Shown here in pieces: positions 45,667 to 55,013 of a stretch of 64,000 bases of DNA. The notes under the pieces were generated by a model. It was not told where the DNA came from. It worked only from the letters and a program-made list of their open reading frames with translations, and ran no database searches. Source of the stretch: Planctomycetota bacterium (GTDB taxonomy: Bacteria; Planctomycetota; B15-G4); NCBI GenBank assembly GCA_021604805.1, contig BQJR01000003.1, positions 744,001-808,000 of the forward strand. Reading direction: 5' to 3'. Made by a program: the position numbers and the translations under genes. Each line of letters begins with the position of its first letter. The first letter of the stretch is position 1.

Positions 45667-48600
45667 TCAGCGCTCTCGCAAGGGACGGCCGTGCCACAAC
45701 CGCAAGGTGCCGTCGCCCGAGGCGCTCACGAGTGTGTCGCCCTCGCGCGTGAAGGTGAGCGCGTGCACATAGTCTGCGTGGCCGCGTAGCTGCAGCAAGA
45801 GCGCGCCGTCGGTGGCGTCGAAGACACGCACGTTGCCGTCGTGGCAGGCGGTCACGAGGCGCGTACCGTCGTGCGTCCAGACGGCGTCCCACACGCTGCC
45901 CGGGTGCGGCGGCAACTCGAGCTGCAGCGCGCGCTGCTCGACGTCCCAGACGCGCACGACCCCGTCTTCGGCGGCGCTCAACAGACGCTCGCCATCCGGT
46001 GAGAAGCGCAGCGCCGTGACGAGGTCGCCATGCGCGGGCAGCGCGAACGCGAGCGTGGCGCCCGGCCAACGCAGCACGCGCAGTTCGCCCTTCTGCCCGC
46101 CCGCCGCGAGCGCGCGTTGGTCGGGCGACATGTCCAAAGCGCGCACGATGGCTCCCGCCACGGGATAGCGCTCGAGTTCCTCACCGCTGGCCACGTCGAA
46201 CAGGCGCAGCACGTGCCGCGTGTCGGACTTGGGTTGCGCCGCGCCGACGAGCAAGCGCTGCCCACCGTCGACCCAGGCGAAGCCTGCGCTCAGGAAGAAG
46301 CGTCCGTGGAAGTCGCGCGGCGCGCTCTCGGGGTCGCCGTCGGTCAGCACGAGTCGGCCTCCCACGCGCGCCAACACGGCGTCTCCGCTCGGCGCCGCGA
46401 GCACGTGCGCCGCGCGCAGATCTTCGAAGGTCTCGCGGCGCAGCTCGCGCGCGCTGCGCGTGTCCCACCAACGCAGCGTGCTGTCCCACGACGCCGACAC
46501 CACCTGCCCCGTCGAGGTCGCGGTGACGTCGTAGACGTAGCGCTCGTGCCCGCGCAGGACGTCGTCACGCTCGAGCTCCCAAGCGATCACGGCGCCCTGC
46601 TCGGTGAGCCCGAGCGCTCGACGACCCGACGCGTTGACCGTGAGCGCGTGCAGTTCGGCGTCGAGCATCGGCCACGCATGCAGCTGCCGCGACGTGGCCA
46701 AGTCCCACAGGCGCAGCGTTCCATCGCTGCCCGCGGAGAGCAGGCGCTCGCCGTCGTTGAGGAAGCGCAACTGCTGGATCGGGCCGCGGTGTCCCACGAG
46801 TTCGAGTTCGCCCGCGCCTTCCTCGACGGGCAAAACGTGCAGCGCGCCGTCCTGCCCGGCTGCTGCGATGCGCAGACCATCGGGCGCGATGTCCACGGCG
46901 GAGAGGAGCGTGCCGCTCACGCGCTGCTGCTTGCGCGAACGGACCGCGGTCGAACCCGTGTCGACGAAGCGCACGACGCCGAAGGAGCCCGGGCTGACCA
47001 GTAGTTCGTCGCGCAGCGCCGGGCGCGTGCGGGCCGCGCGCTTCGTGGGCGCCTCCTGGGTGCGCACCGCGCCCTCGGCTCGCGACCAAGAGTGCACGTT
47101 CTTCTGATCGAGCCACGCGAGCGCCTCGCCTGACGGGTCGAGGATCAGCTGCTCGACCTGCGCGGGCGCGGCCATGTCGAACAGGCGCGCGCCGCTGCGC
47201 GTGTCCCACAGCACCACGCGTTCCTCGTTGTCGCTCGCGACGAGGGCGGCGCAGCGCGAGGAGTCGGCGGAGAGCTGCGCGTGCGAGAGCGCGTCGGCGT
47301 CGAGTGCGCGTTCGGTGAGCACGGCACCGCCGTCGAGCGCACGCCAACGCACACGCCCCCGCGCGTCGACCTCGACGAACTGTCCCGGGTCGACAGCGAA
47401 GCCCACGTCGAGCAGTTCTTCGCGCGGCGCGAGCACGAAGCTCTCGGGCTGCAAGCGTTGCGCGAGATGCCGCCACTCCCAGCCGCGACGGTTCGCCTCG
47501 ACACGCTGCAACTGTTCCCACGCGTCGCGCGGCTCGCCCGCCGCCAGCGCGGCGGCGGCGCCGACCACGCGCGCGCGGTCGGCGTCGCGGCGCGAGGCAC
47601 GTTCGGCATCACGCGCGGCCGACGCCTGATGCAACGAGACGACGAGCGCCACGCTCAAGGCCGCGAGCGCCACCACGATCTCCGCCGCGAGCCCGCGATG
47701 ACGTCGCACGAGCCGCACGAACTGAGCCGCCGGCGTGAGCGGCCGGGCTGCGATCCTGCGCCCCGCGAGATGCCGGCGCAGATCGGCCGCGAGTGCGGCC
47801 GCGTCGCCGTAACGCCGCTCGGGCTCCTTGGCCAGCGCGGCGTCCACGATCACGTCGAGGTCGCCCGCGAGGTCGGCGCTCACTTCGGCGAGTCGTCGCG
47901 GGTCCTCGCGCTGGATCGTGAGTGCCGCGGCGGGCAGCGAACGCCCGGCCAGGTCGAGCGGCAACTCATCGGTGAGCGCTTCGAAGAGCAGGGCGCCGAG
48001 GGCGTAGACATCGCTGCGCGCGTCCACGCGTTCCACGTCGCCCGAGACTTGCTCGGGGCTCATGTACGGCAGCGTGCCGAGCACTTGGCCTGGCTCGGTG
48101 TGCAAGGTGGACAGCCGCGTGTGCGCGTCGATCAAACGCGCCACGCCGAAGTCGAGCACCGTCGGGCGGCCCGCGTCGTCGACGAGGATGTTGGCGGGCT
48201 TCAGGTCGCGATGCACCACGCCGCGCGTGTGCGCGTGCGCCACCGCGTCGCAGACATCCACGAGCAACTCGACCACGCGCCGCGGTGCGTGCGCGCGACG
48301 GCGCACCCAATGCGTGAGCGGCACGCCGCGCACGAGTTGCATCGCGAAGTAGGGTCGCGGTCCGCGCTCGTCGTGCACCACACCGGCGTGGTGCAGCGCG
48401 GCGATGCCCGGGTGCTCGAGCCGCCGCAAGACCTCGACCTCGTGACGAAAGCGATCCAAGGCCGCTGGGTCGACGACGTCGGCGGCGAGCAGCTTGAGCG
48501 CCACACATCGGGGCGCGGCGTCTTGCGTGGCCTCGAAGACCACGCCCATCCCGCCGACGCCGAGTCGCGCGCCCAACGTGAACGGGCCCACCACGCTGCC

Positions 48601-48873
48601 GGGCACCAACGCGCCCTCGAGGCGAGCGCCCTGCGACGCCGCCGCTCCGTCCGCGAGTTCATCGCTCCAATCGGCGACGAACTCGCGCAGGTCCACGCGC
48701 ACGTCGAGGCGCGCGTCGGGCTGCGTGGCGTGGTCGAGCAGCGAGAGGACTTCGGCGCGCAGGTCGGTGTCGTCGCCGCAGAGTTCTTCGGCGCGCGGGC
48801 GCCGCGCGTCGGGCGGCAGCTCGTCCAGCTCGCCGAGCACGGACTTCGCGCGGGCATAGAGGTCGTCGCTCAC
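45667..48873 (-). CDS. Ser/Thr protein kinase with membrane helix and WD40 propellers
   Basis: The 1068-residue protein starts with GTG. The N-terminal helical region (1-70) matches that of the other kinase in this window. The kinase domain (about 96-375) has GVGGMGVVFEA, Lys127, HRDLKPAN (221-228) and DFG (241-243), and the TLPYMSPEQ activation segment. A membrane helix lies at about 394-414. The remaining 600 residues are WD40 repeats, with endings such as SGDGTLRLW, SAAEDGVVRVWDVEQ and TACHDGNVRVFDATDG, enough for one or two propellers. It probably senses or assembles partners outside the membrane and phosphorylates cytoplasmic targets. It follows the carboxypeptidase-regulatory-like gene by about 150 bp. 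Confidence 0.92.
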   Translation of the reverse strand: MSDDLYARAKSVLGELDELPPDARRPRAEELCGDDTDLRAEVLSLLDHATQPDARLDVRVDLREFVADWSDELADGAAASQGARLEGALVPGSVVGPFTLGARLGVGGMGVVFEATQDAAPRCVALKLLAADVVDPAALDRFRHEVEVLRRLEHPGIAALHHAGVVHDERGPRPYFAMQLVRGVPLTHWVRRRAHAPRRVVELLVDVCDAVAHAHTRGVVHRDLKPANILVDDAGRPTVLDFGVARLIDAHTRLSTLHTEPGQVLGTLPYMSPEQVSGDVERVDARSDVYALGALLFEALTDELPLDLAGRSLPAAALTIQREDPRRLAEVSADLAGDLDVIVDAALAKEPERRYGDAAALAADLRRHLAGRRIAARPLTPAAQFVRLVRRHRGLAAEIVVALAALSVALVVSLHQASAARDAERASRRDADRARVVGAAAALAAGEPRDAWEQLQRVEANRRGWEWRHLAQRLQPESFVLAPREELLDVGFAVDPGQFVEVDARGRVRWRALDGGAVLTERALDADALSHAQLSADSSRCAALVASDNEERVVLWDTRSGARLFDMAAPAQVEQLILDPSGEALAWLDQKNVHSWSRAEGAVRTQEAPTKRAARTRPALRDELLVSPGSFGVVRFVDTGSTAVRSRKQQRVSGTLLSAVDIAPDGLRIAAAGQDGALHVLPVEEGAGELELVGHRGPIQQLRFLNDGERLLSAGSDGTLRLWDLATSRQLHAWPMLDAELHALTVNASGRRALGLTEQGAVIAWELERDDVLRGHERYVYDVTATSTGQVVSASWDSTLRWWDTRSARELRRETFEDLRAAHVLAAPSGDAVLARVGGRLVLTDGDPESAPRDFHGRFFLSAGFAWVDGGQRLLVGAAQPKSDTRHVLRLFDVASGEELERYPVAGAIVRALDMSPDQRALAAGGQKGELRVLRWPGATLAFALPAHGDLVTALRFSPDGERLLSAAEDGVVRVWDVEQRALQLELPPHPGSVWDAVWTHDGTRLVTACHDGNVRVFDATDGALLLQLRGHADYVHALTFTREGDTLVSASGDGTLRLWHGRPLRER

Positions 48874-49027
48874 GCAGCGCGCGCCTGGTGGTGAGGAGAC
48901 CGCGTCGTCACGAAGCCGCGCTCCAGAGGGACAACGACCGAGGGGACTTCCGCTGCTGATGACAGCGCCCGGGGTGCTGGCGGCCCGCCGCCGGCCGCAG
49001 CAGGATACCCGGCCGTCGCGCCGAGGC

Positions 49028-50437
49028 TCAGATCTCCGGATGCGCGAGGTCGACGCTCAGCGAGTGTTGCCCCGGCGTCACGCGCCGCACGACGCGCAGT
49101 GAGCCGTCGGCGCTGCTGACGCGCACGTAGGCGGTCTCGTCGGCGAGCCCTAGCAGGGCGCGGCCGTGCGCGTCGCTGATCCGCGCCTGGAGCGTGTGCG
49201 GCAGGCGCCCCACGGGCACGCGATCGAGCGCGTCACGCTGCATGCCGAGTGCGCGCACGCGCTCGCTCGCGCGGTTCGCCACCACCAGCTCCACCTGCGC
49301 CCGCGGCACGGGCACGCCGTCGCGCAACACGCTCACTTCGAACGTCGGGGCGGGTTCGAGCTCGACCTCGAGAACCGCGGCGACGCCCGGACGACACCAA
49401 CCCGAGAGCGGTCGACCACGCGCCAGCGGATGGAAGAGGAGCACGTCGACGCGGCAACGCGGCAGGTCGTCGAAGCGCAGCTCGCCGCCGACGGACACGC
49501 GCAACGGCGCGCTCGCGCTCCACGGATAGGACGCGCGCAGTCCGGGCGCGCCGATCGCCGCGGGCTCACCCGAGGGCACGATCACGAGCTGCACGTCGCC
49601 GCGGAACTGCGCCTGCGGAGGAACGCGGATCACGAGCTCCGCGGCGGGCTGCAACGTGATCGCGAGCGGCGGTCGCGCCGCACCGGAGGCCGCGTCGCTC
49701 GCTGCGTCGTTGGCGGGCACGAAGGCGCGCTGGGTCGCGAAGCCGAGGTGACGCACCACGACTTCCGCTTCGCCCGCGAGGCGCCGCTCGAGCACGAAGC
49801 GCCCGTCGGCATCGCTGAACACTTGCGCGCCGTCGAGCGTGACGCACGCGCCGGGCAACGGCTCGCCACCCGGACCTTGCACGCTGCCAGGCAGCACACC
49901 ATGGTCGCCGAAGTCGAGCTCGAGCTCAGCGGTGCGGCGATGACGCAGCAGCACCTCGCGCACGCAGCGGGCGCCGTCGGCGCTCACCAGCTCGAGCAGC
50001 GCCAGGCCCGGGTGCAGCGCGTCGAGCTCGAGGAAGCCCGCGCTGTCGACGGTCGCGCTCAGGCCTTCATCGGGGCCGGCCAGCAGCGTGAGCGTGGCGC
50101 TCTGTGGCAACCCGTTGCGACTGACCTCCACGCGCAGTCTCGCGCTGCGTCCGAGCTCCGGGATCGACGGGCCGAAGCGCCCCGTGAGCGGCGGCGCGAC
50201 GAGCGCCGCCGGTTGCGACGCCGCGTGCCGAGTAGCACTCGCACCAGACACGTCGCCGGCACGCGACGGCGCAGCGCGCTCCGCCGCGTGCGCCGCCGGT
50301 GTCGCGACCGAGCCGCGTGCCGCCGCGTCGCCCCCACCCGGCGCGACCGGCGCCGCGTCGAGCCAGGACCAGGCGGCGATCAGAGCGCCGGCCAGGGCGA
50401 GCCCGGCCAGCGCCCAGCGTTGCGCGCGGTCACTCAC
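49028..50437 (-). CDS. membrane-anchored protein with carboxypeptidase-regulatory-like domains
   Basis: The 469-residue protein starts with GTG that overlaps the stop of the preceding gene (GTGA). A single N-terminal membrane helix (about 7-27) is followed by an Ala/Ser-rich linker and several Ig-like beta-sandwiches. One reads GSVQGPGGEPLPGACVTLDG...SDADGRFVLERRLAGEAEVVVRHLGF, the carboxypeptidase-regulatory-like pattern, and another ISDAHGRALLGLADETAYVRV. No catalytic motif is visible. Translational coupling to the very large surface protein gene upstream suggests a joint role at the envelope, perhaps anchoring or assembling it. Confidence 0.72.
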   Translation of the reverse strand: MSDRAQRWALAGLALAGALIAAWSWLDAAPVAPGGGDAAARGSVATPAAHAAERAAPSRAGDVSGASATRHAASQPAALVAPPLTGRFGPSIPELGRSARLRVEVSRNGLPQSATLTLLAGPDEGLSATVDSAGFLELDALHPGLALLELVSADGARCVREVLLRHRRTAELELDFGDHGVLPGSVQGPGGEPLPGACVTLDGAQVFSDADGRFVLERRLAGEAEVVVRHLGFATQRAFVPANDAASDAASGAARPPLAITLQPAAELVIRVPPQAQFRGDVQLVIVPSGEPAAIGAPGLRASYPWSASAPLRVSVGGELRFDDLPRCRVDVLLFHPLARGRPLSGWCRPGVAAVLEVELEPAPTFEVSVLRDGVPVPRAQVELVVANRASERVRALGMQRDALDRVPVGRLPHTLQARISDAHGRALLGLADETAYVRVSSADGSLRVVRRVTPGQHSLSVDLAHPEI

Positions 50438-53400
50438 GGCTGGTGTTCGTAGGCGCCGCGGTCGATGGTCTGCCCACCGAAGCCGTCGCCGTCCACGATG
50501 CGCGTGTTGCCGTCGAGGTCGACGGGTGTGATCGGATCGAGGTCGGGATCCAGCGGCGCCACGTCCATCACGTTGGTGCCCGCGTCGATCGCCAACGACG
50601 ACGCGCTCAGCCGCAGGTTGCCCGAGAGCGCCGACTGGAAGGCCGGGTTCGTCGCGTTGTTCGCGTTGCCCAGGAAGTTGGGCTGGTTCGCGTCGTAGAG
50701 ACCCTCGAAGGTGTTGTAGCTGGCGATCACGATGCCGAAGGGATCGATGCCCTCGACCTTGAGCCCCGCGCGGCGCTTGTCGCTCTGAGGCACGAGCTCG
50801 GGCAGCAGGTAGCCGTCGGTCATGTTCTCCCAGAACAGGTTGTTGCGCAGGTCGGTGGGCGTGAGATCGGCGTAGGGCGCGCCGGTTACGCTGTTCGAGT
50901 CGAAGCGAAGGTGGATGGCACCGCCGCGCCCGCCGTTCTTGTGGCGCGCCGCGTTGCGCACGAAGCTCGAGTTGGCCACCACGATGCGCCGGTCGTAGTT
51001 CGAGTTCGGCACATAGAGGTCACCGGCGAAGATCGCGCCACCGGACCCGGAGGTGTTCTCGAAGAAGCGGCAGTTGATAACGGTCAGCGCCTGCTGCCAA
51101 TCCGCCTCCGGGATGTAGAGGATCGCGCCGCCACGCAGAGCGTGCTTGCCGAACTTGAAGTCCTCGTTGTCGACGTTGCTGAACGTGGTGTTCGCGAAGA
51201 AGTCGCACTCGAAGAAGCGCGCGCCGACCTCGGTGTAGACCGCGCCGCCGCCGTTGTCGGCGTTCGCGGAACCCGAACTCAGGAAGACTTCGTTCGCCGT
51301 GAACGAGCAGCGCGTGAAGCGTGCGCTCGCCTGGGTGGCGATGCCCGCGCTCACGGTTTCGTCGAGGATCACGACAGCGCCGCCGCGCACCTCGCTGCGG
51401 TTCAAGTTGAACTGACAGTCGGTGATGAGGCTCTGCTTGGTGGAGCGGATGCGCAGCGCGGCGCCCGCGCCCGAGGTCACGTTCTGCTGGAAGACGCAGT
51501 GCTGGGCGTCGATCGTGGCGCCGGTCCCCACCCACAGTGCCTGCGACGAGAGGTTGTTGCCGTAGAACAGCAGGTTACGCAGCGTGGCCCTGCCGCTGCC
51601 CACGCGCACCGCGTTGTCGAGCGGCGCGTTGGGGTAGAAGGCGCTGCTCAGCGTGAAGCCGTCGAGCGTGCCGGCGGGGTCGAGTTCGTCGAGCGAGCTG
51701 TCGTTGAACTTGAGGATGCGCGCTTCGCTGGAGCCGAAGACGCTCTGGAACAGCGCCGTGCCGTTGGTGGCCGGGTTCGGGTCGCGGTCGCCGAGCTTGA
51801 GCGTGCCGGTGTCGAAACCGCCGTAGACCTGCACGTTGCCCGACGGGAAGATCAGCGGCTCGCTCACGGTGTAAGTGTCGCGGGCGACCCAGATCTGGGC
51901 CACGTCGTCTTCTTCGTCGCCGTTCGTGTTGCGCGTTTCGGCGGCGGCAAAGGCGGCGCCGAGACTCACGGCCTCGTTCCACGAGAGGCCGTCGCCGCTG
52001 CCGCTGGGCACGCGCACCACGTGCAGGCGCGCGGCGGGGATGCGCGGGTACGGGTCCTCGCCGTCGAGCAGGCCGTCGCCGTCGGTGTCGGGGTTGGTGG
52101 GATCGCTGGTCTCCGTGAACTCCTCGGCGTCGGTCAGGCCGTCGAAGTCGGTGTCGATGTTGCGCGGGTCGGAGGTGACCCACACGCCGGTGGCCACGTC
52201 CGAGCCGTTGACCACGTCGTAGAGCTCCCAGCCCTCGTTGATCTCTTCCCAGTCGTCCAGGCCGTCGCCGTCGGAGTCCTCGGTGAGGTCGCTCGTGCCG
52301 AAGGCCGACTCCTGCACGGCGAACAGGCCGTCGCCGTCGACGTCCTGCGTGTAGACCAGGCGCACCGTGTCGCCGCCGTGCACGTTCATCAGCTTGAAGT
52401 GCAGGAAGCTGCCGTCGGTGCTCACCGGCGTGGTGCCGAGGTCGCCGTCGTAGAGCACACTCCAGAAGCTCTCGGTCTCGTCGCCGGTGCCCGAGTAGGT
52501 GAGGCCGTTCACCTCGGTGAGCACCTGGATGTTGAGCGTGTTCCCCGTCAGCGGGTTGGTGCCCTGCACGGTGCCGTCGTCGTTGGTCACGGTGCTCGTG
52601 TCGTAGTCAATGCCCAGCACGTCCTCCATCACGTACTTCATCGTGATGCCTTCGTAGTCGAAGCCGCTGCGCTGCACGTTCGTGGCCACTTGGTACGTGT
52701 CGACCTGACCGCCGCCGTAGTCGATCTCGATCAGCGCGGTCTGCGTGAAGGCGTTCTCGGCGAGGAAGTCGTAGTCCACGCCGTCCTGGTCGACGAAGTC
52801 GTAGTAGGCCGGCTGCAGGATCAGTGACGACGGGTTGGCGAGCAGCGCCTTCACCGCGTCGACGTTCAGGTCGGAGGCCTCGAGCACGAGGATCGGCGTG
52901 GACTCACCGGGCGCGAGCGTGATGCCCTCGATGTCGGGCGTGAGCGTGCCGATGGCCTTGTAGGTCCCACCGGTCGACGACGTCGCGTCGGGCGCCCACG
53001 ACAGGATCGTGATGCCCAGGTTCTCGAGCGTGTAGGTGAACAACCCGTCGTTGGTGAGCTGCAGCGGGAGCGTGATCGACGCGCTGGCCGCCGTCTCGGT
53101 GAACGAGTTCGTGTCCGACTTGTACTCGCTGCTGGTCTGCTCCGAGGTCGAGGAACTCTCGGTGCTGAACGAGTAGTTGGTCTCGTTGGCGACGTCGCCG
53201 CTGTGGCCCGCGGTGGCCGTCGTCTCCGACGAGATGCTCGTGCTCGACGACGGCGGCGCGCTGGCTTTCGCCTCGTACTCGATCGCGACGGACTGAGAGA
53301 TCTCCGCGCTCCAGCCCAGCGTCGTGCTCTTGCTCGTGCCGTCCGACTCGATCTCCGAGCTGGTTTGCGACTGGCTGAAGCTCACCTCGTAGGCCTTCTG

Positions 53401-54219
53401 CGTCTCTACGGCTTCGGCGTACTCCACGTCGAGGCGCACGTCGATGCTGCCGGCCACCTTGATGTCGAGGCTGGGCAGCTCGGCGATCAGCGGGTCGAAG
53501 AGCGGGTGGTCGAACTCTTCGGCGTCGGTGCGGCCGTCGCCGTCGGTGTCGTCGAGCGTGGGCGACGTGATCGGTGTGCTGGCGTCGAGCTCGTAGCCGT
53601 CGAAGAGCGACACGTTCGGGGGCAGGTCGTGGTCGGGGCCGCGCGCGTCGGCGTCGCTGTCCACGCTGTTCGTGCTCGTGAACCACTTGTTCCACTCGAC
53701 CTCGTCGTCGAGCAGGTCGCCGTCGGTGTCGACGGCACGCGGGTCGCAACCGATGGCCCACTCGTCGCCGTCGTCGAGGCCGTCGCCGTCGGTGTCGGCC
53801 AGCAGCGGATCGCTCGTCACCAGGCGGATGGTGAGCAGGCTGCCGACGGCGTCCGTGCCGTAGCCGTGCTCGTCGATCACGATCAGCCAGCCGGCTTCCT
53901 CTTCGCCGTTGGTCAGGCCATCGGAGTCGTTGTCGCCGGCGGGATCGAGCAGCGGGTTGCTGCCGAAGCGCAGCGCCGTGTTGCCCTCGATTCCGGCGAC
54001 GAAGCCCGGCGTGGGTGCGCTGCCGTTGGGGCCGGCCGTGGCGGCGGAAGGCGCGGCTTGGGAGCGATAAGTGGCCACGGCGCGCGGGCCGTTGGCGTCG
54101 AGCCGACCGACCTTCAGGCGCAGTTCCTGGGCGGCAAGCGCGGGGCTCGCGGCGAATAGGATCGTCAAGCATCCGGCGATCACAGCGGCATTCAGGCAGA
54201 CGGGTAGGCGCGGCTTCAC
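50434..54219 (-). CDS. giant surface protein: TSP3 repeats, Ser/Thr-rich beta region, beta-helix
   Basis: From GTG 54219, preceded by GGAG, the protein has 1261 residues with a signal peptide (1-30). Calcium-binding TSP3 repeats (DTDGDGLDDGDEW type) span about 98-240. A Ser/Thr-rich alternating region follows at 278-380, then a conserved-looking beta region (381-560: LTNDGLFTYTLENLGITILS, QPAYYDFVDQDGVDYDF, IEIDYGGGQVDTYQVATN). A second TSP3 cluster lies at about 640-730, and a right-handed parallel beta-helix with a choice-of-anchor Q type ending (DLDGNTRIVDGDG...DRGAYE) completes it. The TSP3-then-Ser/Thr-rich order recalls the B components of binary toxins such as protective antigen; homology is unproven. 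Probably calcium-stabilised and surface-exposed. Confidence 0.75.
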   Translation of the reverse strand: MKPRLPVCLNAAVIAGCLTILFAASPALAAQELRLKVGRLDANGPRAVATYRSQAAPSAATAGPNGSAPTPGFVAGIEGNTALRFGSNPLLDPAGDNDSDGLTNGEEEAGWLIVIDEHGYGTDAVGSLLTIRLVTSDPLLADTDGDGLDDGDEWAIGCDPRAVDTDGDLLDDEVEWNKWFTSTNSVDSDADARGPDHDLPPNVSLFDGYELDASTPITSPTLDDTDGDGRTDAEEFDHPLFDPLIAELPSLDIKVAGSIDVRLDVEYAEAVETQKAYEVSFSQSQTSSEIESDGTSKSTTLGWSAEISQSVAIEYEAKASAPPSSSTSISSETTATAGHSGDVANETNYSFSTESSSTSEQTSSEYKSDTNSFTETAASASITLPLQLTNDGLFTYTLENLGITILSWAPDATSSTGGTYKAIGTLTPDIEGITLAPGESTPILVLEASDLNVDAVKALLANPSSLILQPAYYDFVDQDGVDYDFLAENAFTQTALIEIDYGGGQVDTYQVATNVQRSGFDYEGITMKYVMEDVLGIDYDTSTVTNDDGTVQGTNPLTGNTLNIQVLTEVNGLTYSGTGDETESFWSVLYDGDLGTTPVSTDGSFLHFKLMNVHGGDTVRLVYTQDVDGDGLFAVQESAFGTSDLTEDSDGDGLDDWEEINEGWELYDVVNGSDVATGVWVTSDPRNIDTDFDGLTDAEEFTETSDPTNPDTDGDGLLDGEDPYPRIPAARLHVVRVPSGSGDGLSWNEAVSLGAAFAAAETRNTNGDEEDDVAQIWVARDTYTVSEPLIFPSGNVQVYGGFDTGTLKLGDRDPNPATNGTALFQSVFGSSEARILKFNDSSLDELDPAGTLDGFTLSSAFYPNAPLDNAVRVGSGRATLRNLLFYGNNLSSQALWVGTGATIDAQHCVFQQNVTSGAGAALRIRSTKQSLITDCQFNLNRSEVRGGAVVILDETVSAGIATQASARFTRCSFTANEVFLSSGSANADNGGGAVYTEVGARFFECDFFANTTFSNVDNEDFKFGKHALRGGAILYIPEADWQQALTVINCRFFENTSGSGGAIFAGDLYVPNSNYDRRIVVANSSFVRNAARHKNGGRGGAIHLRFDSNSVTGAPYADLTPTDLRNNLFWENMTDGYLLPELVPQSDKRRAGLKVEGIDPFGIVIASYNTFEGLYDANQPNFLGNANNATNPAFQSALSGNLRLSASSLAIDAGTNVMDVAPLDPDLDPITPVDLDGNTRIVDGDGFGGQTIDRGAYEHQP

Positions 54220-54379
54220 GGGTCTCTCTCCACAGGGTTCACCCGGGGAGGCGCAGCGCGGGCAAGCGAGCGGCAAGGAAAATCGAAACGCGGCTAGACT
54301 CCGGCTGCGGGCCTCCCTGGGGCGCGCCGGTGCGTGGCCGTCGGAGCGTCGCGCCCGAAGGCCAGACCGCGCGACCGAG

Positions 54380-54955
54380 ATGTCCGAGCCCGACCGCACC
54401 CACAACACGCTGCTGCTGCGCGCCGCCGCGCGTGGCGAGGTCGACGCCGAGACGCACCTCATGGAGCGCCTCTTCGACGAACTGCGTCGCGTGGCCTCGA
54501 GCTTACTGGCGCAGGAGCGCAACAGTCACACGCTGCAACCCACGGCGCTCGTGCACGAGGCCTACCTGCGCTTGATCGACACCGACGAACTCGCGGCGGG
54601 CGACCGGCAACGCTTCTTCGGTCTCGCGGCGCGCGCCATGCGACGCGTGTTGGTCGACCACGCGCGGCGTCGCAGAGCCGAACACCGAGGTGGCGACTGG
54701 CAGCGCGTCGAACTCGAGAGCGACCTGTTGCCCGGAGGAGAATCGCTCGACGGCGTGCTCGAAGTCGACGAGGTGCTGCAACGCTTCGCGAGCGTCGACC
54801 CGCGCGCGAGCCAGGTCGTGGAGCTGCGCCTCTTCGCGGGCCTCAGCAGCGCCGAGGCCGCCGAGGTGCTCGGCGTCTCCGAGCGCACCGCCCGCAACGA
54901 CTGGTCGACCGCACGCGCCTGGCTTTCACGCGAGCTGACCCGCGGCGAAGATTGA
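54380..54955 (+). CDS. ECF sigma factor (planctomycete kinase-associated type)
   Basis: The 191-residue protein has region 2 (LFDELRRVASSLLAQER, HTLQPTALVHEAYLRLID, ARAMRRVLVDHARRRRAEHRGG) and region 4 (VELRLFAGLSSAEAAEVLGVSERTARNDWSTARAWLSREL). It is clearly related to the sigma factor at 43.3-43.9 kb. The start is the ATG at 54380. It is divergent, across 160 bp, from the giant surface protein gene, which is followed on the other strand by the regulatory-domain protein and a WD40 kinase; that arrangement suggests it controls this set. No adjacent anti-sigma gene is present. Confidence 0.87.
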   Translation: MSEPDRTHNTLLLRAAARGEVDAETHLMERLFDELRRVASSLLAQERNSHTLQPTALVHEAYLRLIDTDELAAGDRQRFFGLAARAMRRVLVDHARRRRAEHRGGDWQRVELESDLLPGGESLDGVLEVDEVLQRFASVDPRASQVVELRLFAGLSSAEAAEVLGVSERTARNDWSTARAWLSRELTRGED

Positions 54956-55013
54956 CGCGCGCGGCAGGTCGTCCCGAGCGCTCCGCCGGCTCGTCGACAC
55001 CAGCTTCTCGGGC

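Noticed and set aside
47281..48894. 537-residue plus-strand frame opposite the WD40 kinase
   Set aside because: It lies wholly antisense to a conserved kinase and is His/Arg-rich without recognisable folds.
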